Shown in pieces: positions 7,475-15,159 of a DNA stretch of 64,000 nucleotides. The stretch's first letter is position 1, and every line of letters begins with the position of its first letter. The stretch is from Sphingobacterium faecium (GTDB lineage Bacteria > Bacteroidota > Bacteroidia > Sphingobacteriales > Sphingobacteriaceae). The notes under the pieces are model-generated. The model saw only the letters and a program-made list of their open reading frames with translations. It had not been told where the DNA came from and did no database searches. The stretch lies in NCBI RefSeq assembly GCF_003054045.1, contig NZ_QBKH01000002.1:124001-188000 (forward strand), read 5' to 3'. A program made the position numbers and the translations under genes.

Positions 7475-7520
7475 AGATAGCTAATATGAGGAGCTTAATT
7501 CATTTATTATTGTTTTAAAT

Positions 7521-7967
7521 ATGATTACAATACCTGCTAAAGAAATGCGTATTGGTATTACTTTTAGTGCATTTGATCTGCTGCATGCCGGTCATATCAA
7601 GATGCTCGAAGATGCCAAACGTCAGTGTGACTATTTAATATGTGGATTGCAGACCGATCCTACATTGGACAGACCGGAGAAAAATAAACCAACACAAACC
7701 GTGGTGGAGCGTTATCTTCAACTCAAAGGCTGTAAATATGTCGATCAGATTGTCCCTTATGCTACTGAACAAGACTTGGAAGATGTATTACGTTCCTTTA
7801 AAGTCGATGTCCGTATTGTTGGCGACGAATATCGTGAACGCGACTTTACAGGACGTCAGTACTGTGAAGAATCGGGGATAGCGTTATATTTCAATAGCCG
7901 TGACCATCGTTTCTCCAGTTCTGGATTACGTCGGATCGTCGCCGAACATGAGGTTGAAAAAGGATAG
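7521..7967 (+). CDS. TagD-like cytidylyltransferase (copy 1)
   Basis: Nucleotidyltransferase of the glycerol-3-phosphate cytidylyltransferase family, which makes CDP-glycerol or a related CDP-alcohol from CTP. The HxGH motif is HAGH (22-25) and the second signature, RFSSSGLRR (130-138), takes the place of RTxGISTT. Total 148 residues, normal for the family. Compared with copy 2, which begins MKIGITF, this version has eight extra N-terminal residues. The ATG at 7545 (MRIGITF) is an alternative start. It lies upstream of a GDP-mannose gene in a polysaccharide island, so the product probably decorates a glycan. The true alcohol phosphate cannot be told from sequence. Confidence 0.82.
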   Translation: MITIPAKEMRIGITFSAFDLLHAGHIKMLEDAKRQCDYLICGLQTDPTLDRPEKNKPTQTVVERYLQLKGCKYVDQIVPYATEQDLEDVLRSFKVDVRIVGDEYRERDFTGRQYCEESGIALYFNSRDHRFSSSGLRRIVAEHEVEKG

Positions 7968-7969
7968 AG

Positions 7970-8050
7970 AGTAACTGAGTAACAGGTAGTACATAACTCG
8001 TCACTAGTTCAAGGTCGTTACTACGTCACTACAAAACTGCGTTACTGAGC
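7970..8050. repeat. Octamer-periodic intergenic repeat, site A
   Basis: Degenerate copies of ACTNNGTY spaced by 8 nt or nearly so, for example ACTACGTC, ACTACAAA, ACTGCGTT, ACTGAGCA at about 8020-8051, preceded by GTAACTGA and GTAACAGG. The same kind of sequence is found near 37857-37957 and 39661-39776. Confidence 0.6.
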
Positions 8051-8087
8051 AATATGTTATTAAATTAAAAGAATAGAACACGTATAC

Positions 8088-8516
8088 ATGAAAATAGGAA
8101 TTACATTTGGTGTATTTGATTTGTTGCATGCCGGGCATATTATGATGTTGGAAGAGGCGCGTCGCAACTGTGATTATCTCATCGTTGGACTCAATACCGA
8201 TCCTTCCGAAGTGTCACCAGAAAAATCTGCACCGACACAAACCGTGGTGGAGCGCTATATTCAATTGGAAGGTTGTCGTTATGTGAATGAAATCATTCCA
8301 TATGAAACCGAACAAGACTTGATCGATATCATTAAAGCATTGCCTATTCAAGTGCGTATCATTGGTGAAGAATACCGCGATATGGATTTTACAGGTAAAA
8401 AATACTGTGTCGAAGAAGGCATTGAGATCTATTATAATAAACGTACCCATCGATTTTCGAGTACAGGGTTGCGTAAAGAAGTTGCGGCAAAAGAAGCGCA
8501 AAAAGTAGTAAAGTAA
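8088..8516 (+). CDS. TagD-like cytidylyltransferase (copy 2)
   Basis: 142 residues with HAGH at 14-17 and RFSSTGLRK at 122-130. It is strongly similar to copy 1 along the whole length (for example both have the PTQTVVERY stretch), so the pair arose by tandem duplication and then diverged. Both keep all catalytic motifs, so both are probably active, maybe on different substrates. It is separated from copy 1 by an octamer-repeat spacer of about 120 nt and followed 79 nt later by the mannose-1-phosphate guanylyltransferase. Confidence 0.82.
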   Translation: MKIGITFGVFDLLHAGHIMMLEEARRNCDYLIVGLNTDPSEVSPEKSAPTQTVVERYIQLEGCRYVNEIIPYETEQDLIDIIKALPIQVRIIGEEYRDMDFTGKKYCVEEGIEIYYNKRTHRFSSTGLRKEVAAKEAQKVVK

Positions 8517-8595
8517 GAAGTGGATGCTGTCAAAGGCGCTGCTTTACAGATCACAAGTGACCACATCAAAAAAAAGAAGATTATATAAAAATAGA

Positions 8596-9594
8596 ATGAG
8601 CAACATCGTACATGTGATTTTATCGGGTGGAGTAGGGAGCCGTTTGTGGCCATTATCGCGCAAGAGCTATCCGAAGCAATACCTTTCCTTATTTAAAGAA
8701 GGATCGTTGTTTGAGATGACCGTCAATCGTAATCAAGGATTGTGCAATCAGGTGATCGTCGTCGGCAATAAAGACAACAATCAGTTGAGTCGTGGAGTGA
8801 TGGAGAGCAATGGTGTCGATTACATCGATATTGTAGAGTCCACACCCCGCAATACCGCTGCGGCAATTGCCTTTGCTGCTTTCGCTGCAAAATCCGATGA
8901 TATTCTGGTCGTAACACCCTCAGATCATGTCATTGTAGGCGACGAAGGTTACTCAAAAGCCATCCAAGAAGGGATTGAAAAAGCAAATCAGGGGTATATT
9001 GTTACCTTCGGTATTCAGGCGACCAAGCCGGAGACCGGTTACGGATACATTGAATACAAGGGCGATCAAGTACTGTCGTTTCGTGAAAAACCAAATAAGG
9101 AGACCGCTGAAGATTTTATTGAAAGAGGTAACTTTTTGTGGAATTCAGGGATGTTCTGTTTTCGCGCAGATACCTTATTGCAAGAATTGCAACAGTTTGA
9201 GCCTCGCGTATATGCCACCGCATTAGCGGCATGGCAACATAAACAAGATGGTGTTTTGGATGAAGCATTATCCAAAGAGATCCCATCGATCAGTATTGAT
9301 TATGCGGTAATGGAGCGATCTAAAAAAATTCGTGTAGTAGCAACAGATTTTACCTGGTCAGATCTGGGATCTTTTGAGTCGATGTACGATTATCTAAAAG
9401 AAACTGGTCATCCTACAGATGAAAATGGTAATATGGTCATTGGGACAGAAGTCTTCAGTGCATTTGTGGGGTTAAGAAACACTATTTTAGTGTATACCAA
9501 AGACGCTTTTTTAATTTTACAAAAAGAAAGCTCCCAAGACGTCAAAAAAATATACAATACCCTAGAAAGACATCAGTCTAAGTTGATTGATTAA
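8596..9594 (+). CDS. manC: Mannose-1-phosphate guanylyltransferase
   Basis: Makes GDP-mannose from mannose-1-phosphate and GTP. The N-terminal signature SGGVGSRLWPLSR with the conserved YPKQYL follows directly after the start. FREKP and NFLWNSGMFCF are further family motifs. The 332 residues correspond to the transferase domain only; the phosphomannose-isomerase cupin found in longer ManC proteins is absent. The upstream in-frame ATG at 8524 adds 24 basic residues with no homology to the fold, so 8596 is chosen. It supplies the mannosyl or GDP-6-deoxysugar donor for the clusters. A strong terminator follows. Confidence 0.88.
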   Translation: MSNIVHVILSGGVGSRLWPLSRKSYPKQYLSLFKEGSLFEMTVNRNQGLCNQVIVVGNKDNNQLSRGVMESNGVDYIDIVESTPRNTAAAIAFAAFAAKSDDILVVTPSDHVIVGDEGYSKAIQEGIEKANQGYIVTFGIQATKPETGYGYIEYKGDQVLSFREKPNKETAEDFIERGNFLWNSGMFCFRADTLLQELQQFEPRVYATALAAWQHKQDGVLDEALSKEIPSISIDYAVMERSKKIRVVATDFTWSDLGSFESMYDYLKETGHPTDENGNMVIGTEVFSAFVGLRNTILVYTKDAFLILQKESSQDVKKIYNTLERHQSKLID

Positions 9595-9711
9595 TCGGAT
9601 TTAGGCTGACTTATAGTGTCCGCTCTTCAAGAATTAAGAAGCGCTGGAGCAAGATGTCAAATAGAATATAATACATGCAAAAAGATAAGCTTATTATCAA
9701 TTGCCAAAAAT

Positions 9712-9756
9712 AAAAGGAATTGGAACCCGATTATACGAGTCAACCAATTCCTTTTT
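9712..9756 (+). terminator. Rho-independent terminator after manC
   Basis: 12-bp perfect stem AAAAGGAATTGG (9712-9723) with CCAATTCCTTTT (9744-9755), 20-nt loop and five T at 9752-9756, the first four of which are also the end of the stem. It closes the cytidylyltransferase-manC unit. Confidence 0.85.
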
Positions 9757-10321
9757 ACGTTTAAGTCCTTCCGAGACTTGTTCAAATCCTAGCTGATCGT
9801 CGATTTCCTTATTTCAGACCTGTCCTATGGCATTCAAGAACAGGTATGCAGCGACTAAGGATGCGAGGTATGGTCATGATTTTCAATAATCTAGCAGAAG
9901 GATGATACTATTTTAAATAAAATAAACAGCCAATTAAAAAAAATCAAATCTCAGCCATCTAAAAGTAATCTTGCAGATACGAAATATCAGGTCAGTGCAT
10001 TAAAAGATAACGATCAGAAAAAAGAATTACTGAAATTATTGGAATAAGTAAAATTCAGCACCGCAGTTATCCGGTTATACCGTTATCCCAATCTGATTAT
10101 TTCAGATTGACCGGACCTATTTTCTGTTTAAAAATTTTCTTCCCGGGTCATTCTATGGGATTTCCTTAGGCATGATCTTTACACGTCAGCAGATCCCATA
10201 GAGCGTGATTTTTAGGCATGATTTGCACAATTCAGGAAAAGATTTTAATGTAGTCGATTGAATGTAGTTGTCGCGCTACAACTTTTGTAAAATCTTCTAC
10301 TTATCCATTTATTTTTTATCG
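9757..10321. other. Long intergenic region upstream of the LruC lipoprotein gene
   Basis: No complete gene. It holds a possible gene remnant (9895-10047), an 8-bp hairpin CAATCTGA/TCAGATTG (10089-10109), a 10-bp inverted repeat TCTATGGGAT/ATCCCATAGA (10152-10161 and 10193-10202), and an 11-bp direct repeat TTAGGCATGAT (10166-10176 and 10212-10222). Confidence 0.5.
9895..10047 (+). pseudogene. Possible C-terminal remnant of a degraded gene
   Basis: An open frame without start codon, right after a TAG at 9892, encodes 50 protein-like residues, Lys/Leu rich, ending KKELLKLLE and then TAA. It looks like the tail of a coiled or helical protein whose 5' part has been lost. Not recognised; it might be chance in an A+T-rich spacer. 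Confidence 0.22.
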
Positions 10322-10348
10322 TTGTGACTGAAATAAGTCCTAACTTTG
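10322..10348 (+). promoter_or_regulatory. Promoter for the LruC lipoprotein gene
   Basis: TTG (10322-10324), 16 nt, TAACTTTG (10341-10348). The predicted transcript has a 5' leader of about 90 nt before ATG 10445. Confidence 0.45.
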
Positions 10349-10444
10349 TGCCAAACAGTTTGATATTATAATCAATTACTTACTTCACATATTTAAGAAG
10401 AGATTCATGACCAATATGAACTGTTTATATTAATCTATTATATT

Positions 10445-12682
10445 ATGTATCAAGGAAAAAGATTTCATCTCTTTTTAGTTAGCCTAGTTGCCATTACGCT
10501 TATAGCGTCAAGTTGTTCTAAAGTGAAGGACTTATATGAAGAACCAGATACTGATTCTTCCACATTATTTCCTGACGGCAGTAATGTTCCCTCCGACTTT
10601 AAATGGAATTCGGCCCAATCTATGGATATTCGCGTAGCTGTAGATGATAAGTTTGATGGTCAATATTTTTATCGTGTTGAGATTTTCGACAACGATCCTC
10701 TACTTGGTCAAGGCGCAAATCTATTGGCGGCAGGACAAGCAAAAAAAGGACAAGATTTTGTTGGAAAGTTGATGTTACCCACTATGGCTAAATATCTTTA
10801 TCTAAGAGAAACTTCACCTTTAGGTATTGCTTCTGTTACGATGATCGCAGTGGATCCATTAAAAAGTAACATTCAAGTAGCGCCTACTTCTTCATCAAGC
10901 TCCAATAGAGCGAGTGTAGCACGTGCGTCGATCAACACAACGATCTCCAATACAAACTCCGCTACAGTTAGTGCATTAGCAGCGACTCCAGTTGTTGTTC
11001 CCAATGATGCGGTTCAGATTAGTGGAAACACAAATGTGGTTGTGGAAGCTAACAAATCCTATGTGGTTAAAACAGGAACAACCTTTACGGGTCAGATTGA
11101 TGCCAACAACGGTACAAGCAATGTAAAAATCTATGTGCAAGGTACTTGGAAAAATTCAAGTTTTGAATTCAATTTAGGAAGCAACAACAGCTTATATATT
11201 ACAGATGCTGGATCGATCGATTTAGTGAATGTAACCCAAAATACCAATGGTGGTTTTGTCAATTACGGTACAGCATCTTTATCCAAGATGGAAACCAAAA
11301 ACACGACCTTATATGTCAATTACGGCACCTTAAATGCAAATAAGGCCGACATTACCAATGGTAGTTTTACCAATTACGGTGTAGCAACTATTCAGGAATT
11401 GGTGAGTACAACCAATTCTACTGTAATCCGAAACGAAGGTACACTTACGGTAAAAAATGCAAATTTGACCAATGCGACATTAGAAGCTGTTTGTCATACG
11501 ACCATTCAGTCGTTAACGACAAATGGTGCGATGATCAGCATCTCATCTGGAGCTTTGTTAAGCTTGGATAAGTTGGATGCAGGAGGTACTAAATTTAATT
11601 TAGCTTCTTCTTCTATCTTAGCGGTTAATAATTTGGCTAAATTCAATAGCCAAGCGAGCACTATGCAGGGACCCTCATCTGGACAGGCTTTGGCACGCAT
11701 GAAAAAAGTAGATGTCAACAATCAATATATGGCCATTACTTATTCCGGTAATCTAGAGGTTGCATCTTCAGATCACACAGCCAACGGCCAATGGAATACA
11801 TATTATGTTTTAAACAGTCCTGCTAAATTAGTTCCTTATGACAAGTCTACGGTAGTTATCGCAGGTACAGCTTGTAATGCTGGTGGAAACAATGCGCCAG
11901 GAGGCAATCCAAATGATCAAACGGTGACCGAAGTGAACTTGGGAACTTACTCTTACGCATTCGAGGACAACTGGCCTAACAAAGGTGATTACGATATGAA
12001 TGACTTTGTGGTGGATATGAATATCACGAAGTTTCAAAATACCGCTAATAAAGTCACTAAAGTTACGTTAAAAGGTAAATTACGTTCTGTAGGTGCTTCA
12101 AAACGTTTAGCAGCTGCTATTCAATTGGATGGTGTTCCTGCAGGAAATGTGAAATCGGTTACCTATTCTAAAAAGGATTTGGTCGGAGCAAACTTGGCTT
12201 TGGCAGCAAATGGAACAGAAACAGGTCAGACCAATGCCGTAGTAGCGATTGTTGACGATGCACATAAAGCATTCGGAGTAGCAGATACACGTTTTATCTC
12301 CACACAAAGCGGTGCTTATGCTCCAGTGGATGTCGTGATCACCATTGAATTTACAACTCCATTAGACAATTTTAGCTACAATACCTTGAATATGTTTATT
12401 GTCAACTATGCACAAAATGTGGGGGGCAGAAATGAAATTCACTTAGTCGGTTATGCAGCGACAGATAAGATCAATAAAAGTATTGTTTCAAGAGAAAGTG
12501 GTAAACTTTTATCTGCAACAGATCCATTTAAAACAATCAAAAATGAACCTTTTGCTTTAGCATTACCGGTTTCATTTAAATATCCAACAGAAGGCCAAAA
12601 AGTATATGATGCTTACCCATTATTTAAAGATTGGGTTACGAGTGGCGGTCTTCAAAATGCGAACTGGTATTTAAATAAATAG
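10445..12682 (+). CDS. LruC-domain surface lipoprotein with beta-helix-like repeats
   Basis: 745 residues. Lipoprotein signal peptide ending IASSC (Cys24). An Ser/Thr/Asn-rich linker lies near 145-180. Residues 200-400 show short repeats around NYG at 273, 292 and 310 with Asn/Thr ladders, as in right-handed parallel beta helices. The C-terminal third (about 497-740) is an LruC/DUF4842-type domain with the motif FEDNWPNKGDYDMND at 506-520, rich in acidic residues and a likely Ca-binding site. It is an exposed or secreted surface protein. Family members are common in Bacteroidota, and their role is not settled. It is monocistronic, with its own promoter and a very strong terminator, and sits just ahead of polysaccharide cluster I, so a matrix or adhesion role is a guess. 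Confidence 0.8.
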   Translation: MYQGKRFHLFLVSLVAITLIASSCSKVKDLYEEPDTDSSTLFPDGSNVPSDFKWNSAQSMDIRVAVDDKFDGQYFYRVEIFDNDPLLGQGANLLAAGQAKKGQDFVGKLMLPTMAKYLYLRETSPLGIASVTMIAVDPLKSNIQVAPTSSSSSNRASVARASINTTISNTNSATVSALAATPVVVPNDAVQISGNTNVVVEANKSYVVKTGTTFTGQIDANNGTSNVKIYVQGTWKNSSFEFNLGSNNSLYITDAGSIDLVNVTQNTNGGFVNYGTASLSKMETKNTTLYVNYGTLNANKADITNGSFTNYGVATIQELVSTTNSTVIRNEGTLTVKNANLTNATLEAVCHTTIQSLTTNGAMISISSGALLSLDKLDAGGTKFNLASSSILAVNNLAKFNSQASTMQGPSSGQALARMKKVDVNNQYMAITYSGNLEVASSDHTANGQWNTYYVLNSPAKLVPYDKSTVVIAGTACNAGGNNAPGGNPNDQTVTEVNLGTYSYAFEDNWPNKGDYDMNDFVVDMNITKFQNTANKVTKVTLKGKLRSVGASKRLAAAIQLDGVPAGNVKSVTYSKKDLVGANLALAANGTETGQTNAVVAIVDDAHKAFGVADTRFISTQSGAYAPVDVVITIEFTTPLDNFSYNTLNMFIVNYAQNVGGRNEIHLVGYAATDKINKSIVSRESGKLLSATDPFKTIKNEPFALALPVSFKYPTEGQKVYDAYPLFKDWVTSGGLQNANWYLNK

Positions 12683-12714
12683 AAGATAAATTGAAATAAA
12701 ATTCCCTATATTAC

Positions 12715-12757
12715 AAAATTAAGTACTCCGGATTATCAGGAGTACTTAATTTTTTTT
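12715..12757 (+). terminator. Strong rho-independent terminator after the LruC gene
   Basis: 15-bp perfect stem AAAATTAAGTACTCC (12715-12729) with its complement at 12739-12753, 9-nt loop and a T-run at 12750-12757. Confidence 0.92.
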
Positions 12758-12784
12758 GACTAAAATATATTGAGGAGCAGATCG

Positions 12785-12816
12785 TTTGATAAATTTTAGG
12801 GAAATAGATACTTTTA
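12785..12816 (+). promoter_or_regulatory. Promoter of polysaccharide cluster I
   Basis: TTTG (12785-12788), 20 nt, TACTTTTA (12809-12816), one mismatch to TAnnTTTG. The start codon at 12834 follows closely. Confidence 0.5.
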
Positions 12817-12833
12817 TAATACTAAAATAAGTC

Positions 12834-13199
12834 ATGAAGAAAAAGATCCTGATAATTGATGATAAACCAGCAATAGGCCAATTGATCACCCTATACTTAA
12901 ATGCAGACTATGAGTTTCATTATTTTGCAAGTGCGATCGATGCTTTCAACTGGCTTAAAGACGGTCATATCGTCGATTTGATCCTGTCGGATTACACCAT
13001 GCCCGAAATGAATGGTTATGAATTGTTGGTCATGATCAAGCAGAATGAATTTTTAAAAGATATTCCCGTCATTATACTTTCAGGTGAAGATAATACCAAT
13101 ACGCGTATTAGTTTGTTAGAAGCAGGAGCAGAGGATTTTATTTTAAAACCCTTCAATCCGTTGGAATTAAAGCTTAGAATTAAAAAAGCATTAAAATAA
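12834..13199 (+). CDS. Single-domain response regulator (receiver only)
   Basis: 121-residue CheY-like receiver. The acid pocket is Asp9/Asp10, the phosphoacceptor Asp53 in LSDYTMPEM and the signalling Lys105 in ILKPF. There is no output domain, so it must act by protein contact. Its stop overlaps the start of the next gene (TAATG), so it is translationally coupled to the sugar transferase that probably starts chain assembly. The likely role is phospho-dependent control of polysaccharide synthesis. The two soluble histidine kinases at 27498 and 30558 are possible partners. Confidence 0.88.
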   Translation: MKKKILIIDDKPAIGQLITLYLNADYEFHYFASAIDAFNWLKDGHIVDLILSDYTMPEMNGYELLVMIKQNEFLKDIPVIILSGEDNTNTRISLLEAGAEDFILKPFNPLELKLRIKKALK

Positions 13200-14389
13200 T
13201 GCCGTTATATAGCGATTATATTTACTTTGGTCATAGCCAGCAAAACTTTGACTATTTTAAACTCCAGGTGCAAGACACATTGGGTGTGGAGTTAAAGTAT
13301 TTCAGCTCTTTCGAAAGTATGGATCAGTATTTTCAAGATCATCGTGGTCAGTTTCTTTCGGTTATATTTTACGAACAGAGCACGAGCCTCATGGCCGATC
13401 TACGGCAATTGACCAAACTGAGTTCTTATGGTAAAGAAACACTGCTCTTTTTAGTAGGTAAAGGATTTTCTCTGCTCGAAAAGAAATCGTACCTGGAGGC
13501 CGGTGTGACCAATACCATCAGCTCCAATGCCAACAAAGACGTTTTCCAATCGTTAAAAAAATATATTCACTTATACTTTGAGGCAACAGCGCAAGCTGAA
13601 AGATTTGATGCGCCAGCATCGTCCTTTCCCAAGCTTCGCATTCCAATCGGTAAAAGACTCTTTGACATTGCCGTTTCTTCTTTGCTGATTCTCATGCTGT
13701 CACCCTTACTCATCACCGTGTATCTGGCCATCATCATTGAAAGTAAAGGTCCTGCTGTATACCGTTCCAAAAGAATTGGAGCCGGATATTATATGTTTGA
13801 CTTTTACAAATTCAGATCGATGTATGCCGATGCGGATAAGCGGCTCAAAGAGTATATGATGCACAATCAATATGCAAAACAAGAAACTGTTGTGAAAAGC
13901 AACGCCCAGTCTTTCGCCAATGCCGACATTCCACAATTTACAATCGACGAATTGCGTGATGTATTGATTGACGATAATGCTGTGGTCAAAGGAACAGATA
14001 TGAGTTCGAGACAAAAAAAGGCGGCTTTTTTCAAATTAGAAAAAGATCCCCGCGTGACTAAAGTGGGCCGTATCCTCAGAAAATACAGTATAGACGAATT
14101 ACCGCAATTGTTCAATACCTTATTTGGCGATATGTCCATCGTAGGAAATAGACCGCTGCCCTTATATGAAGCCGAAATGCTGACGACAGATGACAGTGTG
14201 GAGCGCTTTATGGCACCCGCTGGTATCACGGGATTATGGCAAGTAGAGAAAAGGGGCGACAACGGTAGCATGTCCGATCAGGAGCGTATTAATTTCGATA
14301 TTGACTATGCTAAAAACTATTCCGTATGGATGGATGTTAAGATATTGTTTAAGACATTTTCTGCTTTTATTCAAAAAGCAGATGTGTAA
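13199..14389 (+). CDS. Polyprenyl-phosphate sugar-1-phosphate transferase with atypical N-terminal domain
   Basis: Initiating transferase of the bacterial sugar transferase (WcaJ/WbaP/PglC) family, 396 residues. The catalytic half begins with KRLFDIAVSSLL (152-163) and one membrane or re-entrant helix (about 158-181), then FYKFRSMY (202-209) and, near 298-323, IDELPQLFNTLFGDMSIVGN followed by RPLPLYE. About 60 extra residues lie between FRSMY and the DPRVTKVGRILRKYS segment (near 283), more than in ordinary members. The N-terminal 140 residues are soluble and resemble a receiver domain without phosphorylation residues, instead of the usual multi-helix membrane domain. Coupled to the preceding receiver gene. 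It should load the first sugar phosphate of cluster I on undecaprenyl phosphate. Confidence 0.85.
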   Translation: MPLYSDYIYFGHSQQNFDYFKLQVQDTLGVELKYFSSFESMDQYFQDHRGQFLSVIFYEQSTSLMADLRQLTKLSSYGKETLLFLVGKGFSLLEKKSYLEAGVTNTISSNANKDVFQSLKKYIHLYFEATAQAERFDAPASSFPKLRIPIGKRLFDIAVSSLLILMLSPLLITVYLAIIIESKGPAVYRSKRIGAGYYMFDFYKFRSMYADADKRLKEYMMHNQYAKQETVVKSNAQSFANADIPQFTIDELRDVLIDDNAVVKGTDMSSRQKKAAFFKLEKDPRVTKVGRILRKYSIDELPQLFNTLFGDMSIVGNRPLPLYEAEMLTTDDSVERFMAPAGITGLWQVEKRGDNGSMSDQERINFDIDYAKNYSVWMDVKILFKTFSAFIQKADV

Positions 14390-14414
14390 ACTACACCAAT
14401 AAATAATTATTTCA

Positions 14415-15155
14415 ATGAATAAAGTATATAAAAGGATTTTTTTGTTTGTTATCTCGCTGTCTACAGGGATTTTCGCTCAGGCGCAAGCTCAGGTTGACCA
14501 GATTGATATGATCGATTTGACCAGATTAACCTTGCCGCCCTTGGAGACGCTTTACGAAAATGCAAAGAGTAGTCCCAGTGTCGAAATGTATCAGGCAAAA
14601 ATCGAAACCGAAGAAAGCAAAGTTCTGACAGAAAAAAGAAACTGGTTAAAATATTTTAAAGCAGGCGGATCTTGGCAATATGGTAATATCGCCATTAATT
14701 CTTCCTTTACGAATGAAAATACGCCTTTATTTTTTCAATCCTCTGGCCAGTCCCAAAGTTCTTATTATGGGACAGTAGGGGTCAGCGTTCCTTTTGATGA
14801 TATCTTGGACCGCAAAAACAAAGTAAAACGCCAACAGACGGAAAAACGTTTTGCAGAACTTGAAAAAGGAAAATGGCTCGATGAACAACGCATTCGCATT
14901 GTTAATGCTTATGTGAAAGCAAAAACTGCGCTCGCGATGCTCAAAAAAAATGTCGAAGATCATAATGTTGCGTTAACCAATTATAGAATGATAGAAAACG
15001 AATTTAAATCAGGTAATGCCAATATTACAGATCTAAATGCGGCGAAGAAATTGGAAACCGAAGCCTATGAGCTATTCAAGACTAGTGAAGCCAATATTAT
15101 CAGTGAGATTCTGACATTAGAAATTTTGAGTAGGACCAAAATAATTAGTCAATAG
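14415..15155 (+). CDS. TolC-like outer membrane factor, half length
   Basis: 246 residues against about 430-480 for normal TolC family members. Signal peptide (about 1-25, ending AQAQA). The body has the long helical stretches of TolC proteins (ESKVLTEKRNWLKYFKAGGSW and GNANITDLNAAKKLETEAYELF, each split over several turns) and a pair of beta-barrel-like segments (YYGTVGVSVPFDDI). It corresponds to a single TolC repeat, so six copies rather than three might be needed to make a channel, or it acts otherwise. It sits between the sugar transferase and the GumC-like gene (4 nt gap) and may be the outer membrane exit for cluster I, which has no Wza gene of its own. Confidence 0.7.
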   Translation: MNKVYKRIFLFVISLSTGIFAQAQAQVDQIDMIDLTRLTLPPLETLYENAKSSPSVEMYQAKIETEESKVLTEKRNWLKYFKAGGSWQYGNIAINSSFTNENTPLFFQSSGQSQSSYYGTVGVSVPFDDILDRKNKVKRQQTEKRFAELEKGKWLDEQRIRIVNAYVKAKTALAMLKKNVEDHNVALTNYRMIENEFKSGNANITDLNAAKKLETEAYELFKTSEANIISEILTLEILSRTKIISQ

Positions 15156-15159
15156 TATT

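Noticed and set aside
13867..14271. 134-codon frame on the minus strand inside the sugar transferase gene
   Set aside because: It lies wholly antisense to a gene with clear family motifs, has no promoter or ribosome site and reads as low-complexity Ser/Thr sequence.
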